In this document: positions 54,460 to 63,106 of the stretch, piece after piece
Position numbering within the stretch: the stretch's first letter is position 1
Layout of the letters: each line of letters starts with the position of its first letter
Origin: JAWLFI01 sp964627995
GTDB taxonomy: Bacteria > Bacteroidota > Bacteroidia > Chitinophagales > Saprospiraceae
Assembly (NCBI GenBank): GCA_964627995.1
Contig: CAZVLN010000006.1
Location: 1 to 64,000, forward strand
Direction: 5' to 3'
Length of the DNA stretch: 64,000 nt
The notes under the pieces: generated by a model
What the model was told of the DNA's origin: nothing
The model's input: only the letters and a program-made list of their open reading frames with translations
The model's database searches: none
Made by a program: the position numbers and the translations under genes

Positions 54460-54919
54460 ACCCCAAATATATAACAAAACACATTGCCTTGCAATACATA
54501 GTACATAGTTTTTGCAAGGTACTATATGTAACTCCTTGTATTCCCGATAAACAGCTCCAATCTTTCGACAAAAAAAATCCTCTGGCTAAAACTTTTTTGA
54601 AATATTCGCAAAGTTAGTTTCTCCATTAAAGGTGTTCGATAAGCTACAAATGTCCTGAAGAAAGCCTCAAATCTACGGTTTAACTCTTGTCAGAAGCTTT
54701 GGAAGCTTTGGATAAAGGCCTTTTTGTCTGTTTAGTCTTCTGTTCATGAGATTTAAGATTAAATCAACTGCAATTATGTTAGGAGCAATCATTGAAAATT
54801 AAAATCCTAAATCTAATAGTTGAAAAAGTTGCCTACACTTTATAAAGGACTAGCCATTAAAAGGGGGAAAGGATGCGCCACAATTTTCTCAAATGTGCTG
54901 TAAACGACCCGAATTTTTT
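54460..54919. other. 460-base upstream region of the PadR operon and GNAT gene
   Basis: The first 70 bases hold the PadR promoter and operator (see next entry). The rest (about 54540-54919) is AT-rich with a direct repeat GAAGCTTTG (54690-54707) and no ORF. Confidence 0.5.
54464..54530 (-). promoter_or_regulatory. PadR-PspC promoter and candidate PadR operator
   Basis: On the minus strand, -33 TTG at 54492-54494 and -7 box TATATTTG at 54464-54471 are separated by 20 bases. The PadR ATG follows the -7 box by 4 bases. Two copies of the palindrome TTGCAA (54489-54494 and 54512-54517), 23 bases apart, flank the half-sites TACATAGTAC and GTACTATATGTA (54496-54530 region). The inner TTGCAA overlaps the -33 box, so PadR bound there would block the polymerase. 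Autorepression is an inference from family behaviour. Confidence 0.6.
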
Positions 54920-55378
54920 TTAAAGCTGATTTTCCATATCGACATGCGGAATGCCATCCCAATCGTAAGGCTTATCGGAGATGAGTTGAAAGCCCAGCTC
55001 TTCATACCAGGCCTGTAAATGCGCCTGTGCTTGTACACGTACAATGGCCTTAGGTTCCTGCTTTTCAATCCAACGCAAACAAGCTTCCATTAAGTTTGTA
55101 CCCCAACCATGACGGCGGTGAGAAGCCCGTAACACTACTCTACCCACATGATACACTTTATCTTCACTATCGTGAAAGAGTATGCGGGCATATCCATGCA
55201 GCTGCCCACCGGCATAAGCTAACATATGTTGAGCTCCTAGATCACGCCCATCGATTTCGGAGTAGGCGCAATCCTGTTCTACAACAAATACATCCACTCG
55301 CAGCCTGACAATATCGTGCCACTCGTGCAGTGTTAAGGCAGTGAAAGGTAAACAGCGGGTGGCAAGTGCGGTCATCAT
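54920..55378 (-). CDS. GNAT family N-acetyltransferase (ElaA-like)
   Basis: 152 residues with the GNAT fold. The ElaA type shows in 'LRVDVFVVEQDCAYSEIDGRDLG' near the N-terminus. The acetyl-CoA loop region reads 'VGRVVLRASHRRHGWGTNLM' (motif A, RxxGxG-like), followed by 'YEELGFQLISDKPYDWDGIPH' at the end. Substrate is unknown for ElaA. The gene lies just downstream of the large lamin-tail protein gene (9-base gap), on the same strand. Confidence 0.87.
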   Translation of the reverse strand: MMTALATRCLPFTALTLHEWHDIVRLRVDVFVVEQDCAYSEIDGRDLGAQHMLAYAGGQLHGYARILFHDSEDKVYHVGRVVLRASHRRHGWGTNLMEACLRWIEKQEPKAIVRVQAQAHLQAWYEELGFQLISDKPYDWDGIPHVDMENQL

Positions 55379-55387
55379 ATAAATTAC

Positions 55388-57976
55388 TTAACGAACAAGG
55401 TAAATAGTTCCTTTCCAGACATCTGTACGACCTGCATCATCAAAAACGGTGATGCGTAGAAGATAAAAACCCTCTGGTGCTATCAGGCCGTCTCGCTGGC
55501 TTCCATCCCATAACAATTGGGCCCTTCGACTTAGGCCATAATTATTATAGACCCGCTTGATTAATTGACCGTCCGGTCTAAAAACTGAAAATTGGATCCG
55601 GGGCAGAATTCGATCGGAATCGCTGTGGTTGTACTCCACTCTGGCAAAATCCTCCTGGCCATCGCTATTCGGAGAAAAGGTAGGTGAAATTAGCTGAAAG
55701 CCATCAGAGTAACCTTCAGGCAATGATAATTGCTGTGAATTAGAGCCCGTGGGTGTGCCATATCCTTCGCTTTCTGCAGCACTTTGCCAATTGCTTGCGT
55801 CACAAGCTGATAAATCCCATCGCGTACGCTCTAAAGACACGCCGCGCTCAGATCTCAGAAAACCTGAGTGCCAATCGCTATTGTAGCAGTTAGAATCTAA
55901 TATAGTAGCTTCAGCGCCAAAAACATGAGAAAGTCTTAATCGGCCGGTATCTCGATCCAATGAAGGAAAGTCGACTTCTAAGGTCTGCTTGGGAAACGGT
56001 GCTGAATACATCTCGTTGACTTCATTGGCATTATCTGTGAAAACAAAGTATTCCCCCGGGAGAATTTGATTGGGAAGTCCTACAGTCAAGCGGTCTTGCC
56101 CGGTTTCTTTGAAAACATCCAATACAATATATGTAAAATCAAATATGCTATCTGAAGCATTATAAACCTCAACCCATTGGCTTTCGCCCACATTGGGATT
56201 AAACATGACCTCACTGATCAACAGATCCCCGGCAGCTGGCGTCGCGGGTAAGCCCCACTGAATAAATCGGCTTGCGCCCAGAGGCTCTTGAAGACAATTC
56301 AAAAAACTGGATTCTATTTCAAGACTATATAGTTGGCCTGCTTTTATTGATTCATCTAATTCCAACTGCAAATTACGCGGGTTTTCCATATCTACCCATA
56401 AGTTTTCAACGGCTCCCTCCCCGGATTCTACACTCACCATCTCAGGTTGTAAGACGTCGCTCGGAAGCCATTGGTTAAATTGGATTTCTACAATGGCATT
56501 ATCGTTCACCTCCGCCAAAATAGGCGTCAAAGAGTCTGTCACAAGAGCAGGTAGGCTATTCATCTGACCCGGCGTACCCCCTAAAGGTCCAGTGGAAGCG
56601 GCAAATGCAATCTCTCCAGAGCACGCTAAATTAGGATCAACGAGTTCCAGACTCCAGCCTCTATCCTTATTAGAGTCTTTGTACCAATTATCTGTATAGT
56701 CTACACCGTGGATGAATCGATTCTCACTGTCCCGCAGTCGAATATTATCCCCACTATTACGCAAGGTAGGAAGTCCATTTACCTCCAACACTTCGCCATA
56801 GGCCTCAAAAAGTGAGCGATCGCCACTGCTACATAATATTACGTATCCTCCAGGTGAGAGTGTAAAATTAGGCAAAGGTCCTGCACTCGACTCATCCAAT
56901 AAAAATAATTCCCCCAGTTCTAAATAGTCATCCGTGCGATTAAATAATTCAATATATTCTTTTTCGGGAAGTGCCGTTTCACCTCCGGGAGCTATCATTA
57001 ACTCGTTAATTATAACTTCAAAAGGCTCAGGCGGCCGCGTATCAATATAGGTGATGGGAATTTCCTCCACGGGAGTCATATTTCCCGACTGATCGGTAAT
57101 CCCCTCCAAACGCAAGTTATATTCAGTCAAAGGTGTCAGCTCAGGACTCAGCAGAAGCTGCAGGGTATCGACTCCCTTTAATATAGGGTCAATTTGGAAG
57201 TTGCCGGGCTCCAAACTCGCCTGCAATTGACTAATATCTATGGGCTCACTATACGCAATATTTATAGCATTAGCTTGGGGTAAAACATCCCTGCGTACTG
57301 GAGGACTTAGGTCGGGTCGGGAGCGATCAATAATAACGTCATCAAAGAAAAACCGGTCGGATCGAGTAGAGGTGAAGTGACACAACACGCCCGAAACGAG
57401 CTGCGCACCACCAGCATAAGTATCATCAATCACTATCAGCGAGTCACTAAACATAGTTTCTCCGTCATAGGCCGCATAAACAGTAAACGTGTCCACTACC
57501 CGCTGAACTTGAATTCGGATCTGAACAGGATCGCTGGCAACTGCTCCTTCGCGCATACGACCCAGAACCAACAAACTCCCATTATCATAGCGGACCAGCT
57601 CGACGGCATCCGAATCCCCGCTCTCGCCCCACCTCAAGCCGTAACCAGACCACTCATTTAGGTTTGGAGTAGAACTCTGCAATAACCACTCTAAGGCATT
57701 GCTGTTAGATGGGGCGAAAGTCATCCGAGTTTGAATTTCCCATAGTGCATCGCGGGCGATCGGATTTTGTACATATAAAAAAGACGGACCGTCAGACTGA
57801 GCATTAAGCTGTAGCTCCTCCTGAGGCGAGATCATAAAATCCTCTACATCTCCCGACCAGGCCAATAAATCACCACCAGAGAAATCATCTGAGAATTGAC
57901 CAACCGCGGAAGAGAAGGGTAGGGAAATCACCAATACTAGTAAGACACATTTAATATATTTCTCTAATTCCTTCAT
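55388..57976 (-). CDS. Secreted lamin-tail-domain protein with C-terminal FlgD-like/gliding-type domain
   Basis: 862 residues from the ATG at 57976. Signal peptide (about 1-27), a laminin-G-like beta region (to about 215), a SbsA Ig-like domain ('VRRDVLPQANAINIAYSEPI'), a first lamin tail domain ('IINELMIAPGGE...EKEYIELFN'), a second ('LISEVMFNPNVGESQWVEVY'), and a C-terminal domain with 'LISPTFSPNSDGQEDFARV', resembling FlgD/CHU-C. It is probably exported by T9SS and may be a surface or adhesion protein. No catalytic residues seen. GNAT gene follows by 9 bases. Confidence 0.83.
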   Translation of the reverse strand: MKELEKYIKCVLLVLVISLPFSSAVGQFSDDFSGGDLLAWSGDVEDFMISPQEELQLNAQSDGPSFLYVQNPIARDALWEIQTRMTFAPSNSNALEWLLQSSTPNLNEWSGYGLRWGESGDSDAVELVRYDNGSLLVLGRMREGAVASDPVQIRIQVQRVVDTFTVYAAYDGETMFSDSLIVIDDTYAGGAQLVSGVLCHFTSTRSDRFFFDDVIIDRSRPDLSPPVRRDVLPQANAINIAYSEPIDISQLQASLEPGNFQIDPILKGVDTLQLLLSPELTPLTEYNLRLEGITDQSGNMTPVEEIPITYIDTRPPEPFEVIINELMIAPGGETALPEKEYIELFNRTDDYLELGELFLLDESSAGPLPNFTLSPGGYVILCSSGDRSLFEAYGEVLEVNGLPTLRNSGDNIRLRDSENRFIHGVDYTDNWYKDSNKDRGWSLELVDPNLACSGEIAFAASTGPLGGTPGQMNSLPALVTDSLTPILAEVNDNAIVEIQFNQWLPSDVLQPEMVSVESGEGAVENLWVDMENPRNLQLELDESIKAGQLYSLEIESSFLNCLQEPLGASRFIQWGLPATPAAGDLLISEVMFNPNVGESQWVEVYNASDSIFDFTYIVLDVFKETGQDRLTVGLPNQILPGEYFVFTDNANEVNEMYSAPFPKQTLEVDFPSLDRDTGRLRLSHVFGAEATILDSNCYNSDWHSGFLRSERGVSLERTRWDLSACDASNWQSAAESEGYGTPTGSNSQQLSLPEGYSDGFQLISPTFSPNSDGQEDFARVEYNHSDSDRILPRIQFSVFRPDGQLIKRVYNNYGLSRRAQLLWDGSQRDGLIAPEGFYLLRITVFDDAGRTDVWKGTIYLVR

Positions 57977-58102
57977 AACTATTTTATCCGTTCCCCGGTA
58001 TAGCAATAATACTAAATTATACTCTAGTTATCGCAGCCCAACCCATAGCGTTTGACCGAAAAAGTTATAATCCGACCTACCTAAGTAAAAATATGCCTGT
58101 AT

Positions 58103-58132
58103 TTTGATTGTTCTCAGAAGGTCGTATCTTTG
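58103..58132 (+). promoter_or_regulatory. Promoter of the coiled-coil protein gene
   Basis: -33 TTTG at 58103-58106 and -7 TATCTTTG at 58125-58132, separated by 18 bases. The -7 box covers the TTG at 58130 that an ORF finder would use, so the real start is downstream, at 58223. Confidence 0.6.
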
Positions 58133-58222
58133 GAAATCCTGTTAAAACGTATAAGAATAGACATTCAGGCTCATATAGGCAAAAGAGCCTTTTACCGGAC
58201 AGAACTTGAAAAACGAAAGAAG

Positions 58223-59563
58223 ATGAAACGAAGACTCGTATTGTGGGGAGAAAATGCAGCAGAAGAGAAGCATTTGTACGCCCTTGATTTGCAAGAAGAA
58301 AATAGTAAGGTTGACATTTATGCATTCCCCCTCGAACAAGTAACAGAAACCTTTTCCCAGGAAATGATGAGCAAATGGCGAAATGGGGAAGAACTTACTT
58401 TTCCAGAAAAACATGAAACATACGAGCGCCCCCTCAATTTGTCTGAGTCTCTCCTCCCCGAAGATGTGAAAGTGAAACGTACTGACCTTATCAATCGGGC
58501 ACAAACAGAATGGAACTTCGTGGTCATGTCGGGTAAGCTACATGAAGCCTATAGTTCAGAGTTGGAGGATTTGAAAATGCGCATTGACCGACTCGATAGC
58601 TATGATAGCGGAATGTGGGAGGAATTGAAAACATTTTGGAATAAAGTCCAAACTCAGATTCGCGATAAAAACTTATTTGGTGACCAGGCTACTCAGCTGA
58701 GAAAAGGCACAGACGATGCTTTCGATAAAATGAAAGCGCTGCGTAAGAAAATGAACGAAGCATTCAGCGAGGAATCCGATGAGCGCAAAGAAAAGTTCAT
58801 GTCAAAGTTGAAAGATATAGAACAAAAGGTAGAGAAAAACCTCGGTTTAAAGCCTCTATTCGAGGAGCTCAAATCTATTCAACGCGACTTTAACAATACC
58901 AAATTTATTCAACGGCACCGGCAAGATATTTGGAATAAACTCGACGGCTTGTTTAAGGTTGTTAAAGAAAAGCGTTTTGGTGATAAGGCCAAAGATGATC
59001 GCAGCCCAAAAGGAAGATTAGAACGTCGTTATAATGGTCTTCAACGTGCGATCCAGAAAATGAAAAGTTCTGTAGGCCGAGATGAAGGCGACTTGAGGTT
59101 TGAAAAGAAGCGCATCGAAAAAACGCATGGACAGCTCGAACTTCAAATGCGCCAGGCAAAACTCAAAATGATTGAAGAGCGGCTCAAGTCGAAGCAAGTG
59201 AAGTTGGACGATATGCTCAAGACTCAAAAGGAGCTTGAAAATAAAATTGAACGCGAAATAGAGAAAGAGCGACAAGCTGAAATAGCTAAAGAAAAGCAGC
59301 AAGCCGCGGAGGAAGCGAAGAAGAAAATTCAAGCAAAAATGGAGGCGGAGCGCAGTCAGCGAAGCCAGGAGGAAGAGGCGAAAATTCAAGCTGCGGCTGA
59401 ACGCATCCAATCCGATAAAAAACCATCGAAATCAAAGGATTCTTCTGCAACTGAAAAACCGGCCTCTGCATCTACTGCCGGAAAAGAAGAGCAGACTTCT
59501 AAGCCGTCTGACTCAACCGTCGAAGCAGCAGCTACCGTTGCTGCTATTTTAGAGGAAGAATAG
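58223..59563 (+). CDS. Coiled-coil protein, DUF349-like
   Basis: 446 residues (ATG at 58223), mostly charged and helical. After a short beta-containing N-terminus ('MKRRLVLWGENAAEEKHLYA') come several helical repeats with aromatic spacing like DUF349 ('MWEELKTFWNKVQTQIRDK', 'DIWNKLDGLFKVVKEKRFG'). A long Glu/Lys/Arg-rich coiled coil (about 285-390) follows, then a low-complexity Lys/Ser/Ala tail. It is cytoplasmic with no membrane segment. The TRIC gene starts 12 bases later. Function unknown; the DUF349 similarity is my reading of the pattern. Confidence 0.7.
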   Translation: MKRRLVLWGENAAEEKHLYALDLQEENSKVDIYAFPLEQVTETFSQEMMSKWRNGEELTFPEKHETYERPLNLSESLLPEDVKVKRTDLINRAQTEWNFVVMSGKLHEAYSSELEDLKMRIDRLDSYDSGMWEELKTFWNKVQTQIRDKNLFGDQATQLRKGTDDAFDKMKALRKKMNEAFSEESDERKEKFMSKLKDIEQKVEKNLGLKPLFEELKSIQRDFNNTKFIQRHRQDIWNKLDGLFKVVKEKRFGDKAKDDRSPKGRLERRYNGLQRAIQKMKSSVGRDEGDLRFEKKRIEKTHGQLELQMRQAKLKMIEERLKSKQVKLDDMLKTQKELENKIEREIEKERQAEIAKEKQQAAEEAKKKIQAKMEAERSQRSQEEEAKIQAAAERIQSDKKPSKSKDSSATEKPASASTAGKEEQTSKPSDSTVEAAATVAAILEEE

Positions 59564-59575
59564 GAAACGGAGCCT

Positions 59576-60187
59576 GTGGAAACATTTATTTACGTTCTTG
59601 ACCTTGCGGGCACGTTCGTGTTTGCCATCAGTGGTGTTCTCGTAGCCCGAAATCATAACATTGATATGTTTGGAGCGGCCATTCTGGGTTTTGTCACCGC
59701 CATTGGTGGAGGTACATTACGAGATATTTTAATTGGCAGTACGCCGGTGGGGTGGATGCTAAACTTGCATTATCTCATCTCCATTGCAGTGGGCATTTCT
59801 GCAGCTATTTTTTTGAAGCGCTACATTGCACGCCTCACGAAAACTATGTTTTTATTTGATGCGATTGGTATAGGTCTCTTTACTGTATTGGGAATCGAAA
59901 AAACCCTGGAATGTGGGCTTTCTCCATTTATTGCCGTTATGATGGGGACGGTCAGTGCAGTATTTGGTGGCGTCTTACGCGACGTACTCGTGGACCGCAT
60001 TCCTCTGATCTTCCGCTCAGAAATTTATGCCACTGCCTGCTTCCTGGGCGCTACCCTTTATTTTATTCTTGGACTTTTCCAATTACCCTCGTACATTATC
60101 GTATCTGCATGCATTTTATTTATCATTTTCATGCGTATTTTAGCTGTTCGCTACAATTTAACATTGCCCGTCTTGTACGAAGATTGA
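59576..60187 (+). CDS. Trimeric intracellular cation channel (TRIC) family protein, UPF0126
   Basis: 203 residues with seven membrane segments in two internal repeats. Each repeat has the UPF0126 glycine-rich motif: 'VTAIGGGTLRDILIG' (near residue 43-57) and 'VSAVFGGVLRDVLVD' (near residue 128-142). Prokaryotic TRIC channels conduct potassium in a Ca2+- or voltage-dependent way; some homologues export glycine. The start is a GTG, 12 bases after the coiled-coil gene, so the two are co-transcribed. Confidence 0.9.
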   Translation: METFIYVLDLAGTFVFAISGVLVARNHNIDMFGAAILGFVTAIGGGTLRDILIGSTPVGWMLNLHYLISIAVGISAAIFLKRYIARLTKTMFLFDAIGIGLFTVLGIEKTLECGLSPFIAVMMGTVSAVFGGVLRDVLVDRIPLIFRSEIYATACFLGATLYFILGLFQLPSYIIVSACILFIIFMRILAVRYNLTLPVLYED

Positions 60188-60495
60188 TTCATTTGATATT
60201 CTATTTTTTGTTGTATCCTTCCTACGCCCTCGGTTAAAAAAAGCGCCCGGAGGGCGCAAGCGCCAGGGATGGTAGAGGCCATTCGCCCAAAGGCGATGGG
60301 TCCGAGCACTTGCGAGGACGAAACCCTCGCACAGCCCGATCACGCGGAACGCGTGAGGCGCCCAGATAAAAAATAAAATGATAAAGACTCAAGAAATTTT
60401 TGGCTTCCAATAGCTATGCTTTCCGACAAAAACTAAACTTGCACACAATCCATTCCGAAAAGATATCGTTTCTTTGCATAACTAAAAGATAAACT
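60188..60495. other. 308-base intergenic region with element E
   Basis: A GC-rich structured element (60236-60375) and short AT-rich flanks; no gene. Confidence 0.6.
60236..60375 (+). repeat. GC-rich structured intergenic element E
   Basis: An A-run, then a 6-bp hairpin (60243-60248 with 60252-60257), AGGGATGGTAGAGG, a 7-bp stem (60311-60317 with 60325-60331), AGCCCGATC, a perfect 6-bp stem CACGCG/CGCGTG (60341-60355), then GCGCCC and A residues. The block order matches elements A-D; with four stems in 140 bases it is the most compact copy. Confidence 0.6.
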
Positions 60496-60969
60496 ATGCT
60501 ACGGATTTCGGTTTTATTTTTTTCTCTACTATTTCTCGCAGCTTGCAGCACCACAAAGTTGCCAACTTCAGATCAACTCAGTCAAATGGAGTATCGTGAA
60601 GTGCGCGGCCTTTTTGATGTGAGCGAAAGTCAGGAAAAGCCCGACAAAATGCCGATGTATCCGAAAGGAAATAATGGGTTGATTACCGATATTCAAAATC
60701 AAGTGGAGTATCCGCAGAAAGCGAAAGAAGATGATCAGGAGGGGATTGTAATAGTGTCTTTTACGATTACAGACAAGGGCGAATTGAAAAAGCCGGAAAT
60801 CGATCGTGGGGTTTCAGAATTATTAAATGAGGCTGCTCTAGATGTAATGAAAACACTTAAACCCTGGTATCCCGCCGAAGTAAACGGTGAGCCTGCTGAA
60901 GTCAACCTCAAGGTTTTGGTTACCTTCCGCAAGCCGGTTGAAAACCCAGACCAGTATTTTACGGAATAA
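60496..60969 (+). CDS. TonB C-terminal domain lipoprotein
   Basis: 157 residues with a lipoprotein signal (lipobox 'LAAC', Cys17) and a TonB-like C-terminal domain (about 60-155): 'IQNQVEYPQKAKEDDQEG' resembles the TonB opening 'YP..A...g.qG', then 'VIVSFTITDKGELKKPEI', and 'EAALDVMKTLKPWYPAEVNG', close to 'a.a.rv...pkW.PA...G'. It lacks the cytoplasmic membrane anchor of TonB. It may act as a periplasmic TonB-like adaptor. Its 3' end overlaps the convergent glycosyltransferase gene by 11 bases. Confidence 0.8.
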   Translation: MLRISVLFFSLLFLAACSTTKLPTSDQLSQMEYREVRGLFDVSESQEKPDKMPMYPKGNNGLITDIQNQVEYPQKAKEDDQEGIVIVSFTITDKGELKKPEIDRGVSELLNEAALDVMKTLKPWYPAEVNGEPAEVNLKVLVTFRKPVENPDQYFTE

Positions 60970-62044
60970 GCTTTCTGTAGAGTTCCAGCATTTGAGTTTG
61001 ATGGCGCTCCCGACTAAATAGCTGAGCTCGATCTAATCCCGCCTGTCGCAAATCGCGATACAGCTTGTCTTCTCGTGCAACTCTATTTATAAGGTGAATC
61101 AGCTCTTCTGAATTATCCTCAGAAGTGTATAAAATAGCGTCTCCGCCCACTTCGGGCAGAGATGAGTTATGGCAACTAATCACTGGTGTTCCCGACTGCA
61201 TCGCCTCTAGAATAGGAAGGCCAAACCCTTCAAAGCGCGAGGGGTAAACTAGCACACGGGCCTGCCGAACAATAGTTGCCAGCTCTGTGCCTGAGTAGCG
61301 CTTCATGGGTTGAATGATTTTGTCTGCAGGCACAGCGTCTGACCAGTTGATTTGTTCTTTGGCGCCTAAAATAACTAATGGGGGAAGTTTCGAGGCTGCT
61401 CGTTCATAGGCTTTTATAACGAGGTCTAGATTTTTCCGCTCATTATGCTGACCTAAAAACAGAACATAATCTTCATCTGGCATGCCGGGCAACTGAGTTG
61501 CCGATGCTAACTCTTCCTCTTCCGATTTAAAATCTGGCGAGACGCAATTGTAAATAACGCTGATATTATTGGCTGGGACGTTTAGGAACTTGATGAGATC
61601 ATCTGCTGTAGATTGCGATATGGCCACAATATGATCGGCAGTATGAACGGCCCATTTCCATTTATAGTCATATACCTTTCGATCCCACCATCCAAAATAC
61701 TGAGGAAATCGTTTGTAAATCAAATCGTGCATAGTGACCAATGATGGACACGATATTTTTTTGATTGAAAGGGGTAATTCGTGACTTAAGCCGTGATATA
61801 AATCCAGATCGTATGCTAATGCCTGTTGGTACATGTAGTAAGTACGCCATAATAATGCCCGGCCTTTTGGGCTTACGATATCTGCCCGATCCGGTATATT
61901 CCAATTTAGGTCGGGATGAGGCACTGGGCTAAATAAAATGGGCTTTACATCTTTCTCACTGACGAGATCGATGAGGTCGCGGCTATAATTGCCCAAACCG
62001 GTCCGGTTGGTGAAAGCGCGTTTTGCATCATATCCTATAATCAT
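60959..62044 (-). CDS. Glycosyltransferase family 4 protein
   Basis: 361 residues with the GT-B fold of GT4 (retaining). The C-terminal domain carries 'VLFLGQHNERKNLDLVIKA' and the donor-binding 'YPSRFEGFGLPILEAMQSG' (ExxxxGxxLE-like) followed by 'SSLPEVGGDAILY'. The N-terminal domain begins 'MIIGYDAKRAFTNRTGLG'. It is probably used in polysaccharide or glycoprotein synthesis; donor and acceptor unknown. It lies 27 bases downstream of the epimerase-like gene, on the same strand. Confidence 0.88.
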   Translation of the reverse strand: MIIGYDAKRAFTNRTGLGNYSRDLIDLVSEKDVKPILFSPVPHPDLNWNIPDRADIVSPKGRALLWRTYYMYQQALAYDLDLYHGLSHELPLSIKKISCPSLVTMHDLIYKRFPQYFGWWDRKVYDYKWKWAVHTADHIVAISQSTADDLIKFLNVPANNISVIYNCVSPDFKSEEEELASATQLPGMPDEDYVLFLGQHNERKNLDLVIKAYERAASKLPPLVILGAKEQINWSDAVPADKIIQPMKRYSGTELATIVRQARVLVYPSRFEGFGLPILEAMQSGTPVISCHNSSLPEVGGDAILYTSEDNSEELIHLINRVAREDKLYRDLRQAGLDRAQLFSRERHQTQMLELYRKLIP

Positions 62045-62071
62045 ACATCAAAGATAGCACACGCAATCCAA

Positions 62072-63103
62072 TCATTGATGTGGTAGCAACTGAGGGCGGT
62101 TCGCCAAGTCTTCCCGTTTTAGGTTCTTTGCTAAACTCCTTATAGTATCTTGAAAAGGACGGTAATGGAATCCAAGTTCATTTGCTGCTGCTGATCCGTC
62201 GTACGCTGAATGCAGCTGACTTAGTCTTAAACTGTCTTTCCCAATCCAAAGGGAATCTCCATTCCATAAAGACTGAATGCGGTTCCAAGCAGCTAAAAAA
62301 GGCGTTAATGTGTTCCACCAAGGTTTAACGGGGGGCCTTATTCCACATTCTTGGGATAGCTGATCGATAAGCGTTTTATACGAATAATTGCCTGCACTCA
62401 AGACCCATGCTGCGCCTTGAACGTCCTGGTCTAGAGATAACCGAGCTGCTCTGGCGACATCTTCTGCATCTACCCAGCCCGCTGTGCCCGTTGGGAAAAA
62501 AGATAAGCCGCGTACCACCTGTTCCAGCCAGTCAGTTATAGGATTATCAAAAGGACATGCTCCCAATATAAAGGAGGGGCGTAAAATTACGGTAGACAAA
62601 CCTTCGGCCTGGCCTCGCCACACCTGCAGCTCACTGTGAAACATGCTACGGCCATATAAGCTGTGTTTAAGGTCGTCACCCCAATCCATTTGTGGGCCAT
62701 CTCCAGCTTTCTGCTTACCGTGACCCAGTGCCTCGGTACTGCTTAGGTGAATCAATTTGTGCAAAGAGCAATTGAGTGCCATATTTACGACCTGTCGAGT
62801 ACCTTCTATATGTAAGACTCTCATTTGGGATTTTTTTGCAGCATGCAAAGAAAAAACCTGCGCCGTATGCACCGCTGCATATGCACCACTCATCACCTGT
62901 TCCAATGCTGTGGGATCTAAAACTTCTCCACTGATAATATGTAAGCGGGGATGTGCACTCCACTCAGCAGGAAGGGCAACTTCGGGCTTCACCAGTGCGC
63001 GAACAGAATAATTGGAAGCTAGAAGCTCCCGAATAACGGCGGGCCCCATCAACCCTAAAGCATCAGTTACAGCGATAATTCTATGTGCGTTTTCAGCCAT
63101 CAT
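62072..63103 (-). CDS. NAD-dependent epimerase/dehydratase family protein with atypical active site
   Basis: 343 residues of the extended short-chain dehydrogenase type, close to the dihydroflavonol reductase-like group: 'LIHLSSTEALGHGK', 'VWRGQAEGLSTVILRPSFILG', 'GWVDAEDVARAA'. The nucleotide motif is unusual ('VTDALGLMGPAV' replacing TGxxGxxG), and the catalytic YxxxK reads Y150-G-R-S-M154, with Met in place of Lys. It may bind a nucleotide without normal catalysis. It lies 3 bases downstream of anmK and 27 bases upstream of the GT4 gene. Confidence 0.8.
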   Translation of the reverse strand: MMAENAHRIIAVTDALGLMGPAVIRELLASNYSVRALVKPEVALPAEWSAHPRLHIISGEVLDPTALEQVMSGAYAAVHTAQVFSLHAAKKSQMRVLHIEGTRQVVNMALNCSLHKLIHLSSTEALGHGKQKAGDGPQMDWGDDLKHSLYGRSMFHSELQVWRGQAEGLSTVILRPSFILGACPFDNPITDWLEQVVRGLSFFPTGTAGWVDAEDVARAARLSLDQDVQGAAWVLSAGNYSYKTLIDQLSQECGIRPPVKPWWNTLTPFLAAWNRIQSLWNGDSLWIGKDSLRLSQLHSAYDGSAAANELGFHYRPFQDTIRSLAKNLKREDLANRPQLLPHQ

Positions 63104-63106
63104 ATA

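Noticed and set aside
57377..57661. A + strand ORF of 94 codons inside the lamin-tail protein gene
   Set aside because: It is antisense to a well-supported coding sequence and has no homology.
58130..58222. A TTG start 31 codons upstream of the coiled-coil gene
   Set aside because: It overlaps the -7 promoter box at 58125-58132; the ATG at 58223 gives a better N-terminus.
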